A stretch of 64,000 nt of DNA from Gemmataceae bacterium (GTDB lineage: Bacteria > Planctomycetota > Planctomycetia > Gemmatales > Gemmataceae). Below the pieces are notes generated by a model that searched no databases, had not been told where the DNA came from, and was given only the letters and a program-made list of their open reading frames with translations. Where the stretch lies: the NCBI GenBank assembly GCA_009692065.1, contig SHZY01000012.1, positions 1 through 64,000 of the forward strand, written 5' to 3'. The translations under genes were made by a program, and so were the position numbers. Positions 10,697 to 22,375 of this stretch are shown piece by piece. Each line of letters opens with the position of its first letter. The first letter of the stretch is position 1.

Positions 10697-10720
10697 CCCG
10701 CCATGAATGGCGGGCTATAT
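10697..10720. repeat. Small palindrome, family E (CCCGCCATGAATGGCGGG + CTATAT)
   Basis: An 18-nt perfect hairpin followed by CTATAT. An identical core with the same CTATAT tail occurs at 32304-32327. It lies between gcvT and gcvH. Confidence 0.85.
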
Positions 10721-10723
10721 GAA

Positions 10724-11803
10724 TCAGGTCTTTGGCCGTTTGTAAAACGGCATCGCCACCACTACCGCCTCCTCGTCGTTGCCGCGAATGTCGATGACGA
10801 GCGGCGTTCCGACTTGCTGATACGCGGGCTCGACATAGCCCATCGCAATCGGCTTGCCGAAGGTCGGCGAGTGCGTGCCGCTGGAGACGGCGCCGATCGG
10901 TTTGCCGTTCGCCTTGATGACGGCGCCTTCGCGGGCAATGCGTTTGCCCTTGAGTTCGAGGCCAACGCGGCGGCGCAAGCTCGTATCATTCTGCCGGCGC
11001 AGCAGTGCTTCCTTGCCGCGGAAGTCGCCCTTGTCGAGCTTGACGGCCCAATTCAAGCCTGCCTGGAACGGATCGATCTCTTCGCCAAGCTCATGGCCAT
11101 AGAGCGGCATGGCGGCTTCGAGGCGAAGCGTGTCGCGGGCGCCGAGGCCGCACGGCTTGGCGCCGCGCTTGCTGAGTTCTTCCCACAGTTGCATCCCAAC
11201 CGCGTTGGCGACCATGATCTCGATGCCGTCCTCGCCGGTGTAGCCGGTCCGGCTCACGACGCATGCGTTCCCCTGGTAGCGTGACGGCGTTGCGTAGTAA
11301 TAGGCCAGCTTGCTCGGATCGGTTTCGGTCAACCCCTGGCACATCTCGATCGCCTTCGTCCCTTGCACGGCGATCATGCAGGTCGAAAGGGTTTGATCTT
11401 GCATCTGGAAATTGAGGGAGCCCTTGCTCGCTTCGATCCAATCGACGATCTTGACGCGATTGCTGGCGTTGACGACCATGGCGTAGCCGTAGGGCCAGCG
11501 GTAGACGAGCACGTCGTCGCGGATGCCGCCCTGATCGTTGCAGACCAGGCCATAGCGGACCTGGCCGTCCTTCATCGTCGCGGCGTTGTTGGTGTAGATT
11601 TTCTGGATGAGAGCGAGTGCATCTGCTCCGCCGAAAGAAAGCCGGCCCATGTGGCTGATGTCGAACAGTCCCGCGGCATTGCGAACTGCCGAATGCTCGT
11701 CGATGATCGTGGTGTACTGGACCGGCATGTCCCAGCCGGCGAAATCGACGACGCGGGCGCCGTGTGCGACGTGCCAATCGTAGAGGACGGTGCGCAGGCC
11801 CAT
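10724..11803 (-). CDS. gcvT: Aminomethyltransferase (T protein)
   Basis: Transfers the methylene group from GcvH to tetrahydrofolate and releases ammonia. The start at 11803 gives MGLRTVLYDWHVAHGARVVDFAGW, the normal family N-terminus; the frame also stays open to an ATG at 11857 with no family sequence. Length from 11803 is 359 aa. Other landmarks are GLFDISHMGR, RTGYTGEDGIEI and LGARDTLRLEAAMPLYGHEL. It is the first gene of gcvT-H-PA-PB-lplA. Confidence 0.95.
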   Translation of the reverse strand: MGLRTVLYDWHVAHGARVVDFAGWDMPVQYTTIIDEHSAVRNAAGLFDISHMGRLSFGGADALALIQKIYTNNAATMKDGQVRYGLVCNDQGGIRDDVLVYRWPYGYAMVVNASNRVKIVDWIEASKGSLNFQMQDQTLSTCMIAVQGTKAIEMCQGLTETDPSKLAYYYATPSRYQGNACVVSRTGYTGEDGIEIMVANAVGMQLWEELSKRGAKPCGLGARDTLRLEAAMPLYGHELGEEIDPFQAGLNWAVKLDKGDFRGKEALLRRQNDTSLRRRVGLELKGKRIAREGAVIKANGKPIGAVSSGTHSPTFGKPIAMGYVEPAYQQVGTPLVIDIRGNDEEAVVVAMPFYKRPKT

Positions 11804-11878
11804 GCGTGTTCTCGGAAAGCGGTTTGCCGATAGATGTGGAAAATGTAGCGAAATCACGAGCGACTGGACACCTTCAGA

Positions 11879-12355
11879 TTACTCGCCCTTGTAAGGCACC
11901 TCGCGCAATTCCATCGGCGCCAGGCAGCAGTCGCAGATGCCGGCCTGGTAGCGTTTGATCGTGCAGATGTCGCACCAGTAGTAGACGTCGTGCAGCCTTC
12001 CCTTGACGATGCTGTGCACGTTGATGACTTGCAGGAACTGCGTCTTGGGGACGAGCCTCGCCGTGAGCCGCATCGGGCGGTTGAGGAGCTTGGCGTCTTT
12101 GAAAAACATGCGTGCGCCCTCGTCCTTGACCAGGGGATAGAGTTTGCCGTCGTCGGTTTGCAGCACCAGGACGTATTGGTCGGGATCGATCTTGACGCCT
12201 TGTTTTGCCAGCGCCTCGGAGAGCAGCACGACATTGCCGTTGAAGTACTCGTTTTTCTCGGCCGGTTTCTTATCGCCGGCCCGTCCGCCGACGATCGGCA
12301 GGAGGGCGAACCCGAGTGCCAGGAGCAAGCCGATTCGTTTTTGCGAGATTGGCAT
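11879..12355 (-). CDS. Small secreted protein with C-terminal Cys cluster
   Basis: A 158-residue protein with a signal peptide (about residues 1-25, cleavage after GGRA). The C-terminus contains WCDICTIKRYQAGICDCC, four to five Cys spaced as in a metal site or disulphide pair. The middle part is beta-rich with no recognised domain. It is transcribed with the kinase upstream and gcvT downstream (gap about 75 nt), but nothing in the sequence links it to glycine cleavage. Confidence 0.7.
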   Translation of the reverse strand: MPISQKRIGLLLALGFALLPIVGGRAGDKKPAEKNEYFNGNVVLLSEALAKQGVKIDPDQYVLVLQTDDGKLYPLVKDEGARMFFKDAKLLNRPMRLTARLVPKTQFLQVINVHSIVKGRLHDVYYWCDICTIKRYQAGICDCCLAPMELREVPYKGE

Positions 12356-12406
12356 GATGCGATCTCCAAAGGTTCAGTGAGCGCGAAGCCGCAAGCGGCG
12401 GACGTT

Positions 12407-13291
12407 CTACGATTCGCCGGCAAGTTGCGCGAGTGCCGTCCGAAATTCGACCGGGTTCTGGAAGCGCAGGTTAGGGTCGCGCTCGATGCCTTTCATGAGA
12501 AACTTGACGACGTCGTCGGGCAGGTCGGGACGCAGGTCGCGGGCGTTGCGCGGCGCCTGGTTGACGATGGCGCGGAGCACTTCCTGCGAATTGCCTTTTT
12601 CCCACGGGAAATCGCCAACGAATAATTCGAACGCCGTCACGCCGAGCGCGAACATATCGACGCGGTGATCGGTCGTCGAACGCTTGATAAGTTCCGGGGC
12701 GAGATACATGGTCGTGCCGGTGCGGTTGCCGGGCCTGCAAAATTCGGGCTTGTAGGGGATCGCCAGACCGAGATCGATGATCTTGACGACGCCTTCCTTG
12801 TTGACCATGACATTGCGCGGGCAGATGTCGCGATGCAGAAAGCCGGTCTTGTGCATGTACTCGATGCCGAGCGCATATTGCTTGAGGTAGTTGATGCGGT
12901 TGCCCTGGAGATCCTTGTGCTTGGTTTCAATGAGGAAGTTAAAGCCGACGCCGTCGACCAGCTCCATCATGATGTACGGCTCTTTTTCGGTCGTAAGGCC
13001 GTGTTCGTAAGTCTGCACGATGTTTTCGTGTTTGAGGAGCATGCAGATCGTGCCTTCGCTGGGCTTCTTCAGGCCGAAGAAACGTGCTTCGAACTTGATC
13101 GTTTTCTCCCGATCGAGGACTTTCACGCACACGGTCCGTCCCGTTTCGCGATCGCGGGCGCGCCAGACTTTCGACATGCTTCCCTGGCCGGTGCGGCCGA
13201 TCAACTCAAAGCGCTTGTTGAGATCAATAATCGGAATGCCGGCATCTGGATTGGATGCGAACAGTTTCTTAAACTTGTCGAAGAAGCCCAT
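12407..13291 (-). CDS. Serine/threonine protein kinase, cytosolic
   Basis: A 294-residue Hanks-type kinase with no membrane segment. The glycine-rich loop is GRTGQGSMSKVWRARD (33-48), the ATP lysine is Lys57 in VCVKVL, the catalytic loop is HRDICPRNVMV and the metal loop is DLGLA (DFG changed to DLG). APELI is the APE motif. The catalytic-loop Lys of HRDxKxxN is replaced by Pro (HRDICPRN), which raises the question of reduced activity. It is in line with accD and the gcv genes. Confidence 0.88.
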   Translation of the reverse strand: MGFFDKFKKLFASNPDAGIPIIDLNKRFELIGRTGQGSMSKVWRARDRETGRTVCVKVLDREKTIKFEARFFGLKKPSEGTICMLLKHENIVQTYEHGLTTEKEPYIMMELVDGVGFNFLIETKHKDLQGNRINYLKQYALGIEYMHKTGFLHRDICPRNVMVNKEGVVKIIDLGLAIPYKPEFCRPGNRTGTTMYLAPELIKRSTTDHRVDMFALGVTAFELFVGDFPWEKGNSQEVLRAIVNQAPRNARDLRPDLPDDVVKFLMKGIERDPNLRFQNPVEFRTALAQLAGES

Positions 13292-13362
13292 AGTTTTTCG
13301 TGCGAGCTGGAGGAGTGAACGATTGCCGGCGCGAGGCGAACGCTAAACGGGGACCGGATCGG

Positions 13363-14187
13363 CTAATGTTCACAATAATCGATAATGCGTGCGAGTTCCA
13401 TGCGTAAATCCTTGCGGGGGACAATGCGATCGACAAAGCCGTGTTTCAAGAGGAACTCGCTGGTCTGGAAACCATCGGGCAATTCGAGACGAACGGTGTT
13501 CCAGATCGTGCGCTTGCCGGCAAATCCGATCAGGGCGCCGGGCTCGGCCAGGGTGATGTCCCCCTGCAACGCAAAGCTGGCGGCGACGCCGCCCATCGTC
13601 GGGTTCGTCAGGATCGAGACGTAGAGTCCGCCGACCTTGTCGTAGCGTGCCAGGGCTGCCGAGATCTTGGCCATCTGCATGAGCGACAGGATGCCTTCCT
13701 GCATGCGCGCCCCGCCGCCGGAGCCGCTCACGATGATGAGCGGCAGCGCCAGCCGCGTTGCTTCCTCGGTCGCGCGGGTGAGTTTTTCACCGACGACCGA
13801 TCCCATGCTGCCGGCCATGAACGCGAAGTCGGTGACCGCAAAGACTACCGTTCGTCCACGGACGTAGCCGCGCCCGACCACGGCGGCGTCGAGCATGCCT
13901 GTCTTCGCCTGCTCGGCCTTGAGCCGTTGGCTGTAGAGGACGCGGTCGTTGAATTGCAAGGGGTCCTTCGGGCGAATGTCGGTGAACCATTCCTCGAAGC
14001 TCTCTTCATCCAGCAACTGTCTGATGCGCTCGCGGGCCGGCAGATAGAAATGATGCTGGCACTCCGGGCAGACGTTGAATCGCGACTCGGCTTCCTTGCG
14101 GAACACCGTCGCCTTGCACTGCGGACAGCGGATCCATAGCCCTTCGGGAACCCCGCGTTTGCCTCGACCGCCGGTGGACATGATCAA
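13363..14187 (-). CDS. accD: Acetyl-CoA carboxylase carboxyltransferase subunit beta
   Basis: The beta subunit of the carboxyltransferase that makes malonyl-CoA for fatty-acid synthesis. Residues 18-45 hold the four-Cys zinc ribbon (CPQCKATVF...CPECQHHF). The crotonase-fold core has [14 protein letters not shown] and [21 protein letters not shown]. Length 274 aa is slightly short but complete. accA lies elsewhere in the window (36483-37478), so the two halves are not in one operon. The stop of pgk is 3 bp upstream of its start. Confidence 0.95.
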   Translation of the reverse strand: MIMSTGGRGKRGVPEGLWIRCPQCKATVFRKEAESRFNVCPECQHHFYLPARERIRQLLDEESFEEWFTDIRPKDPLQFNDRVLYSQRLKAEQAKTGMLDAAVVGRGYVRGRTVVFAVTDFAFMAGSMGSVVGEKLTRATEEATRLALPLIIVSGSGGGARMQEGILSLMQMAKISAALARYDKVGGLYVSILTNPTMGGVAASFALQGDITLAEPGALIGFAGKRTIWNTVRLELPDGFQTSEFLLKHGFVDRIVPRKDLRMELARIIDYCEH

Positions 14188-14190
14188 TCC

Positions 14191-15441
<1,251 letters not shown>

Positions 15442-15468
15442 AGCCCTATCCCCATGGATCCCGGTCTT

Positions 15469-15535
15469 CGTTTAGCGCCCGCGATAAAGAGTCAGCGGCC
15501 CGATGTTTCACGGCGACTGCTAAGAGGCAAGCGGC
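15469..15535. repeat. Degenerate family-A palindrome
   Basis: The left arm CGTTTAGCGCCCGCG is intact, but the right side has decayed to GACTGCTAAGAGGCAAGCGG, still showing the order GCTAA then CAAGCGG of a composite element. It fills the gap between gap and pgk. Confidence 0.6.
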
Positions 15536-16585
<1,050 letters not shown>

Positions 16586-16711
16586 TCACTCCAAAGCGTC
16601 TAAACGATTTTTCGTCAATTCATATCAATTAACGTATGTGAGCGGGCCGCATCAGTCGAGAGTTTAGCCGCTCGCCTTTGGCGAGTGCGCACGGAAACAG
16701 GGAGTAATGTC

Positions 16712-17713
16712 ATGCCAAATATCGTTCGCGTCGCCGTCACCGGCGCCGCCGGTCAGGTCGCTTATACCCTCTTGCCGCGCCTGGCGTCGGGAGAAGTCTT
16801 CGGGCCAGACACGCAGGTCATCTTGCAACTGCTCGAGATCCCACCGTCCATCAATCCCAAGCCGATGCAGATGCTAGAAGGCGTCGCGATGGAGCTGGAA
16901 GACTGCGGCTTCGGCACGCTCAAGGACATCATCGTCACCGATGACGAGAACAAGGCCTTCGACGGCTGCAACTGGGCGCTCTTGGTTGGCGCCGCGCCGC
17001 GCGGTCCCGGCATGGAACGCAAGGATTTGCTCCTCAAGAACGCCCAGATTTTCCAGAAGCAGGGTAGGGCACTGGCGGCGAAAGCAGCGTCGGATGTGCG
17101 TATCCTCATCGTCGGCAACCCGTGCAACACCAACTGCCTGATCGCTTACAAGAACGGCCAGGCCATCCCCGCCGAGCGCTGGAGCGCCATGACCCGGCTC
17201 GATCACAATCGGGCCGTGGCCGCCCTCGCGAAGAAGGCCGGCGTTGGCAATGCCGACGTCACCTGCATGACCATCTGGGGCAACCATTCCAACACGCAGT
17301 TTCCCGACTTCACGAACGCCAGGATCAATGCCAAGCCGGCCACTGAGGCCATCACCGACCGCGCCTGGCTTGAAACGGGCTATGTCAAGTGCTGCCAGGA
17401 ACGCGGCAAGGCGGTCATCGAAAAACGCGGCCTGTCGAGCGCCTTCTCCGCGGCCAATGGGGCACTCGATCACGTCAAGAGCATGCTCAAACCCACGCCT
17501 GCCAACGATTGGCTGAGCATGGCCGTCGTCTCGAAGGGGCAGTACGGCGTGCCCGCGGGACTGGTCTTCGGCTATCCGTGCCGTAGCGATGGCAAGGGGA
17601 ATTACAGCGTTGTGGATGGCGTCAAGCTGGATGCTTATGGGCAGGAGAAGTTCAAGCTTACGCTGAAGGAGTTGGAAGAGGAGCGCGATGCGGTGAAGGA
17701 TTTGCTGGGATAG
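16712..17713 (+). CDS. mdh: Malate dehydrogenase
   Basis: NAD-dependent malate dehydrogenase of the cytosolic/TIGR01759 type, 333 aa. The start at 16712 is preferred because it gives [20 protein letters not shown] with GGGAG just upstream; an upstream ATG at 16685 is in frame but unlikely. Motifs are [10 protein letters not shown] (coenzyme/substrate), [13 protein letters not shown] with the catalytic Asp-Arg region, and [13 protein letters not shown] with the catalytic His. It stands alone, followed by a family-A palindrome. Confidence 0.95.
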   Translation: MPNIVRVAVTGAAGQVAYTLLPRLASGEVFGPDTQVILQLLEIPPSINPKPMQMLEGVAMELEDCGFGTLKDIIVTDDENKAFDGCNWALLVGAAPRGPGMERKDLLLKNAQIFQKQGRALAAKAASDVRILIVGNPCNTNCLIAYKNGQAIPAERWSAMTRLDHNRAVAALAKKAGVGNADVTCMTIWGNHSNTQFPDFTNARINAKPATEAITDRAWLETGYVKCCQERGKAVIEKRGLSSAFSAANGALDHVKSMLKPTPANDWLSMAVVSKGQYGVPAGLVFGYPCRSDGKGNYSVVDGVKLDAYGQEKFKLTLKELEEERDAVKDLLG

Positions 17714-17726
17714 TTTTTCCCGTCCA

Positions 17727-17764
17727 CGTTTAGCGTTCGCATGGCGCCATGCGAGCGCTAAACG
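17727..17764. repeat. Palindromic element, family A
   Basis: Arms CGTTTAGCGTTCGCATGG and CCATGCGAGCGCTAAACG, almost a perfect palindrome. It lies between the convergent ends of mdh and the next minus-strand gene. Confidence 0.92.
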
Positions 17765-17772
17765 AAGATCGG

Positions 17773-18594
17773 TTAATCCACCAGATCTCTCGAATACTGG
17801 CTCTTGAACTGGTAGCTGCTCCCCTTGCCGCGGTGTTCGTCGATCGTCTTGTCGATATTCAAGCGTGCCGAGATCAAGCGGCCCGCAGTCAGATCAAACA
17901 CGGCATTGCCTTGCACTTCCTTCTGCAGCATCGGCAAGCGATCGCGTGCGTTGTCCGGCATCGTCTTGAAGGTCGTGCCGACGCTGACCGTCGCCTTGCC
18001 GGTCTCGATCTTCTTGCACTCGTACCTTTGCTCGGCTTCAAACTTTTCGCCCGTGCCATAGGGCGGATCGAGGACGAGGTTGTACGGCCTGCGCCACGCC
18101 TGGCCGGCCGCGGCTTTCGCGTTTGGGAAAACAACCACAAACGGCGGTTCTGCTTCGAACGTGGCCGCCGAGCCTTGCTTCACGTCGATCAACCGGCCGT
18201 AGCCGTCCAGTCGAATGACGGCAACGGTTTGGCCAATGAACTTGTTCATCTGGTCACGCAATTCGGGCGTGCTTTTTTCGAGGTTCTGCGAGTCGAACAG
18301 CAGCGTATCGCCCGAGGCCCGCTTCTGCTCGTTGCGCATCGAGACCAGCGTCATGGAGAGCGTGGCGATCCCCTTGTCGTCGAGGTCCACGACTTGCCAG
18401 CGGTTGACGAGGTCGAGATTCGAACTTGAGGTGTTCTTGGTGGTCTCGACGACTTCAACCACGGAGGTCACGTGCTTGATCTTGTAGGTCAGCGTCTGGC
18501 CCTTTTTCCACTGGAATTGCCAGGGTACTTGCGCGAACGTCGGGGATGTGAAGGCCAGGAGCAACGCGGCGGCGAGCAAATAGCGAATAACCAT
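17773..18594 (-). CDS. Secreted protein of unknown function
   Basis: 273 residues from the start at 18594, which gives a good signal peptide (MVIRYLLAAALLLAFTSPTF, cleavage after FAQ) and has GGAGGGG five bases upstream. The mature part begins with WKKGQTLTYKIKHVTSV and is beta-rich throughout. This overall pattern resembles DUF6263-type proteins, but the assignment is from memory and uncertain. It is monocistronic. Confidence 0.72.
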   Translation of the reverse strand: MVIRYLLAAALLLAFTSPTFAQVPWQFQWKKGQTLTYKIKHVTSVVEVVETTKNTSSSNLDLVNRWQVVDLDDKGIATLSMTLVSMRNEQKRASGDTLLFDSQNLEKSTPELRDQMNKFIGQTVAVIRLDGYGRLIDVKQGSAATFEAEPPFVVVFPNAKAAAGQAWRRPYNLVLDPPYGTGEKFEAEQRYECKKIETGKATVSVGTTFKTMPDNARDRLPMLQKEVQGNAVFDLTAGRLISARLNIDKTIDEHRGKGSSYQFKSQYSRDLVD

Positions 18595-18672
18595 GAACCC
18601 CTCCGTGGGTGAGAGCAGCATCCGGAATTGGTGGGAAATGTAGCAGAGAATGCGGAGTTGTGGCAAGGCCGG

Positions 18673-18738
18673 TTTTTGCCGCTTGCGGTATTGCGTTCGC
18701 GAACTGCCTCGCGAACGCAATACCGCAAGCGGCAAAAA
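18673..18738. repeat. Composite palindromic element (GCCGCTTGCGG outer arm)
   Basis: A perfect 66-nt inverted repeat with arms of nearly 30 nt: TTTTTGCCGCTTGCGGTATT then GCGTTCGCGA and the complement. A-tracts and T-tracts at the ends make it look like a bidirectional terminator. Confidence 0.92.
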
Positions 18739-18792
18739 GATCACATCGACGCGGTCACCGGTTCAGGTGCGGCCGCCGCGGCGCAGACAAGA

Positions 18793-18957
18793 GTTGTGCC
18801 AGCCGATTTCGATGGCGAGCATCGGCGCGAACAAGGTCGCCAGCGCCGTACCACGGTTGCTCGCGCCCGCAATCCCCATCGCCAGGCCCTGATATTGCGG
18901 AGTGTACCAACGACTCGCCAACGGCAGCGCCACGGTAAACATGATCTTCACAAAGCT
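18793..18957 (-). pseudogene. Remnant of a NarK-type nitrate/nitrite MFS transporter
   Basis: About 55 codons read [20 protein letters not shown] then [20 protein letters not shown] and end IEIGWHN. This is the internal segment of NarK/NasA-family transporters around the nitrate signature region. No remaining part of the transporter is found on either side and no start codon fits, so it is a decayed fragment. It lies in the 460-nt gap between two secreted-protein genes. Confidence 0.7.
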
Positions 18958-19056
18958 ATCGGCCCACAGCACACTGATTTCTGAAACTTCCAGTCCGTAC
19001 AACAAGTAACAACGGGTATCATTCGGAAACACGCTCCCCCGGCCGCGGAGAGAATC

Positions 19057-20775
19057 ATGTTTTCACGATGGTTGTGCATTGCCGCCGTGTTTTTGATTTG
19101 GATTGCGCCGGCGTGGGCACAAACGAAGGCTCCGCTTCGCTTCGTACCGAGCCAGGCGGAGTGGGTCGTCAAGGTCGATCGCCCGCGAACTCTCGTCGAT
19201 ACGATTGAAAAGCACGCGTTGTTTCAGCAGGCCCAGAAACTGGCGGGGATCCGTGAATACTACGACACCACGAGCTTTCAACAGGCCTACCAACTGCTGG
19301 CCTACTTCGAAAAGCAACTCGGACAGGACCGTTACGAAATCCTTGAGGACCTGACCGCCGGCGGCGTCATCATTGCCGCCCGCTTGACGCCCCCCAAGGG
19401 CGCGGTCTTCGTGATGCAGGCCAAGGACGATGTGAAACTGAGGAAGTTTCTCGACGTCGCCTTCGACGTCCTGCAAAAAGAGCTGAATCGCCAGGAGTCC
19501 AAGGACAAGCTCGTGCGATCCAAGTATGAAGGCTACGACGTCGGCAAGATCGGCTCGAACCTTACCTTTGCGATCGCAGATGGTGCCCTCATTGTTGGCA
19601 GCGACGAAAAGGTGCTGAAGGCAGCACTCGAAGCCCAGCTCAAGAAAAACGGCATCTTACAAAACGCGAACTTCAGCAAGGCCCGCAAGCAAGCCTCGCC
19701 CAACGCACTAGCCTGGACCTGGCTTCACCTGGCCGAATTGCGCAAGAACGAAGACTTCCAGAACGGCCTCAATGCCGCCGCGCTCGATCCGTTTCAGATG
19801 GTCCTCTTCGGCGGTTTGAGCGATCTGCTCAAGCGGGCCCCATACTTGACCGCGGCTTTGACACGCGATGGCGATGATTACCGCCTCGGCGCCTACATGC
19901 CGGTGGGCTCCGACGGCATGGCGCCGATCAAGCACATGATTCTGCCGACGGACGCCAAGAGCGGCACGCTGCCTCTGCTCCAGGTTCCGCGGGCGATCTC
20001 CAGTTCCAGCTTCGTGCTCGATCTTGGCCAGCTTTGGAACAATCGCCTGGAGATTCTCGGCGAGAAAAACGCCCAGGGGCTCGATGAGGGGGAAAAGAAC
20101 ATCGCCAAGATCCTGGGAGGCATCAAGCTCTCCAAGGTCCTCAACGCCATGGGATCGAATCAGCGGCTTGTCTTCGCGCAGCAGAAAGAGCGCCCGTACA
20201 AGATAAAGGCGGCGGCGCCGTTCCCCGCGTTTGCCCTGGTCACCGAGATGCGTGATCCTTCCTTTGCGAAGGATATGAACTCGATCTTCCGCTCGGGTGC
20301 CCTGGTGGCGACTTTCTCGTTTGGGCTGCAACTCAAGGAAACCACCTACAAGAATTGCGACCTGGTCTCCTATTACTTCTCGGAAACCAAGAAAGTCGAA
20401 GGCGATCCGGGCAACAGTCGGTTCAACTTCAGCCCGACTTACGTAACGGTCGGCAACCAGTTCGTGATGAGCGCCACCGCCGAACTGGCCCGCGACCTCG
20501 TTGATGTGCTGCAAGCGGAACAAGCACAGAAGTTGAGCAAGGCGTCGATGCAAACTCGGCTCTATTCCTCCGGTCTTGCGGAGATCATCCGCTCGAACGA
20601 GGATGCAACGTTGACGCAGTTGATCCTCGCCCAGGCGTTGCCGCCGAAGGCCGCCAAGGAGGAGCTGCGCACGCTCCTCAACTTTATCGAGCAACTTGGA
20701 AGCCTGCGGATCGAAACGAATTACGGCGCCAACGAGTTTCGCTTTGACGTCCTGTGGCAAGCCAAAAAGAAATAG
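19057..20775 (+). CDS. Large secreted protein of unknown function (DUF3352-like)
   Basis: A 572-residue protein with a clear signal peptide (residues 1-21, WIAPAWAQ). The mature part opens with a [20 protein letters not shown] segment and later has [19 protein letters not shown], a layout seen in DUF3352-type exported proteins of planctomycetes. No catalytic motif is visible. The next gene starts 62 bp downstream on the same strand, but a functional link is not evident. Confidence 0.75.
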   Translation: MFSRWLCIAAVFLIWIAPAWAQTKAPLRFVPSQAEWVVKVDRPRTLVDTIEKHALFQQAQKLAGIREYYDTTSFQQAYQLLAYFEKQLGQDRYEILEDLTAGGVIIAARLTPPKGAVFVMQAKDDVKLRKFLDVAFDVLQKELNRQESKDKLVRSKYEGYDVGKIGSNLTFAIADGALIVGSDEKVLKAALEAQLKKNGILQNANFSKARKQASPNALAWTWLHLAELRKNEDFQNGLNAAALDPFQMVLFGGLSDLLKRAPYLTAALTRDGDDYRLGAYMPVGSDGMAPIKHMILPTDAKSGTLPLLQVPRAISSSSFVLDLGQLWNNRLEILGEKNAQGLDEGEKNIAKILGGIKLSKVLNAMGSNQRLVFAQQKERPYKIKAAAPFPAFALVTEMRDPSFAKDMNSIFRSGALVATFSFGLQLKETTYKNCDLVSYYFSETKKVEGDPGNSRFNFSPTYVTVGNQFVMSATAELARDLVDVLQAEQAQKLSKASMQTRLYSSGLAEIIRSNEDATLTQLILAQALPPKAAKEELRTLLNFIEQLGSLRIETNYGANEFRFDVLWQAKKK

Positions 20776-20837
20776 TCCGTTGACTTGTTGCGGAGCATGA
20801 TCCGCTCGGCGGTTTCCGCACTCCACGGAGTCTTCGC

Positions 20838-22310
20838 ATGAACCAGAACCCGCAACCAATCGATCCGCGCTGGGCCTGGGAACGCTATCGCCCGAGCGAC
20901 GATGCCCCCTGGGATCTTAGGAAGGCCGGCCATCTCTACCGCCGCGCCACCTTCGGCGCCAGCTTGGATGAACTCCAAACTGCCGTGCGCGAAGGCCCCG
21001 ACCGCACCATCGCCGGGCTCTTACAAGGCCGAACCGACGCCCAGGCCGACGAGCTGTGGGCGACCATGTCACGCACCATCGCTGCCAACAATGTCGGCCC
21101 GGACGGCGCCAACAACGGCGGCCAAATCTCGTCACTCTGGCTTTATCGTATGCTCTACAGCGCGCATCCACTGCGTGAGAAGCTCACCCTCTTTTGGCAC
21201 AATCATTTCGCGACCAGCAACATCAAGGTGCGCAGCGCCGGCTACATGCTTGGCCAGTACGAGTTGATGCGCCGCAATGCCCAGGGGAGTTTTCGCACGC
21301 TGCTGGTTGACATGTCACGCGACCCGGCGATGATGGTCTGGCTCGATACGACGCAGAGCCAGCGCAATCAGCCGAATGAGAACTACGCCCGTGAGTTAAT
21401 GGAACTCTTCAGCCTCGGCGTCACGAACGCCGGCCGGCCGGGGCAGCGCAACTACACCGAGGACGACGTCCGCCAGGCCGCCCGCGCCTTCACTGGCTTG
21501 CGTCTCGATAATGGGCAAGCGGTCTTCCGCGAAGCACAGCACGACAACGGCGAGAAGACGGTGCTCACACAGCGTGACCGCTGGCGCCCCGACGACGTCG
21601 TGCGGATTTGTCTGGAGCAGGAATCGACGCCGTACTTCATCGTGCGCAAGTTGTTTCGCTTCCTGGTGAGCGATTCGCTGGCGCCGACGCCGGAGTTGAT
21701 GGAGCCGCTCGCCACCGAGTTTCGGCGCGACTACGATTTCGGCGCCCTGGTCGAGCGGGTGCTGCGCTCGAACCTGTTCTTCTCGTCGCATGCGTATCGC
21801 ACGAAGATCAAGGCGCCTGTCGACTTCCTCCTGGGCATCGTGCGCGGGCTCGACGGGCATCGCGCGGCGGCTGCAGGGCAGGGGGGGCTTGGCACCGTTG
21901 AGCTTTCGCGCACTCTGGAAGGTCTCGGCCAGCGGCTGTTCTATCCGCCATCGGTGGCCGGCTGGGAAGGAGGACGTGCCTGGCTCAATGGCCAGACTTT
22001 CCTCCTGCGGCAAAACCTGGCGCTGGCGCTGACCTCGACCACGGATACGCGCTTCGGCCGCCGGCTCGATCCCGCACCCTTCTTGCGTCGCCAGAACGCC
22101 GGCACCAACGAACAGAAGGTCGATCTGCTTCTGCGGCTCTTCCTGCAAGGCGACGTGCCGGCAGCCTCGCGCACCCGCTTGCTGGATTATGCGGCCAGTG
22201 CGGAGCGCCAGACGTACCCGGTCTTCTGGACGGCGGACGATGCCGCAAATCATCGCATGCGCACCCTGTGCCACCTGGTATTATGTCTTCCGGAGTTTCA
22301 GCTGGATTAA
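20838..22310 (+). CDS. DUF1800 domain protein
   Basis: A 490-residue member of the DUF1800 family, which is very common in planctomycetes and nearly always sits beside a DUF1501 gene. Landmarks are LYRRATFGAS at the N-terminus, LFWHNHFATSNIKV, NENYARELMELFSLGV and PPSVAGWEGGRAWLN. No signal peptide is evident. The molecular function is unknown. The pair is presumed to act together; the DUF1501 gene follows after one palindromic element. Confidence 0.93.
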   Translation: MNQNPQPIDPRWAWERYRPSDDAPWDLRKAGHLYRRATFGASLDELQTAVREGPDRTIAGLLQGRTDAQADELWATMSRTIAANNVGPDGANNGGQISSLWLYRMLYSAHPLREKLTLFWHNHFATSNIKVRSAGYMLGQYELMRRNAQGSFRTLLVDMSRDPAMMVWLDTTQSQRNQPNENYARELMELFSLGVTNAGRPGQRNYTEDDVRQAARAFTGLRLDNGQAVFREAQHDNGEKTVLTQRDRWRPDDVVRICLEQESTPYFIVRKLFRFLVSDSLAPTPELMEPLATEFRRDYDFGALVERVLRSNLFFSSHAYRTKIKAPVDFLLGIVRGLDGHRAAAAGQGGLGTVELSRTLEGLGQRLFYPPSVAGWEGGRAWLNGQTFLLRQNLALALTSTTDTRFGRRLDPAPFLRRQNAGTNEQKVDLLLRLFLQGDVPAASRTRLLDYAASAERQTYPVFWTADDAANHRMRTLCHLVLCLPEFQLD

Positions 22311-22315
22311 CCGAA

Positions 22316-22360
22316 GCCGCTTGCGGCGTAGCAATCGGGGATCGCTACGCCGCAAGCGGC
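22316..22360. repeat. Palindromic element (GCCGCTTGCGGCGTAGC)
   Basis: Arms GCCGCTTGCGGCGTAGC and GCTACGCCGCAAGCGGC. It lies 5 bp after the DUF1800 stop, inside the DUF1800-DUF1501 operon, so it does not appear to be a full terminator. The same arms recur at 50420-50469. Confidence 0.93.
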
Positions 22361-22375
22361 ATCAGGAGTTTCCCA

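Noticed and set aside
11804-11878. Glycine riboswitch before gcvT
   Set aside because: The gap upstream of the chosen gcvT start is only about 75 nt, with no recognisable riboswitch core.
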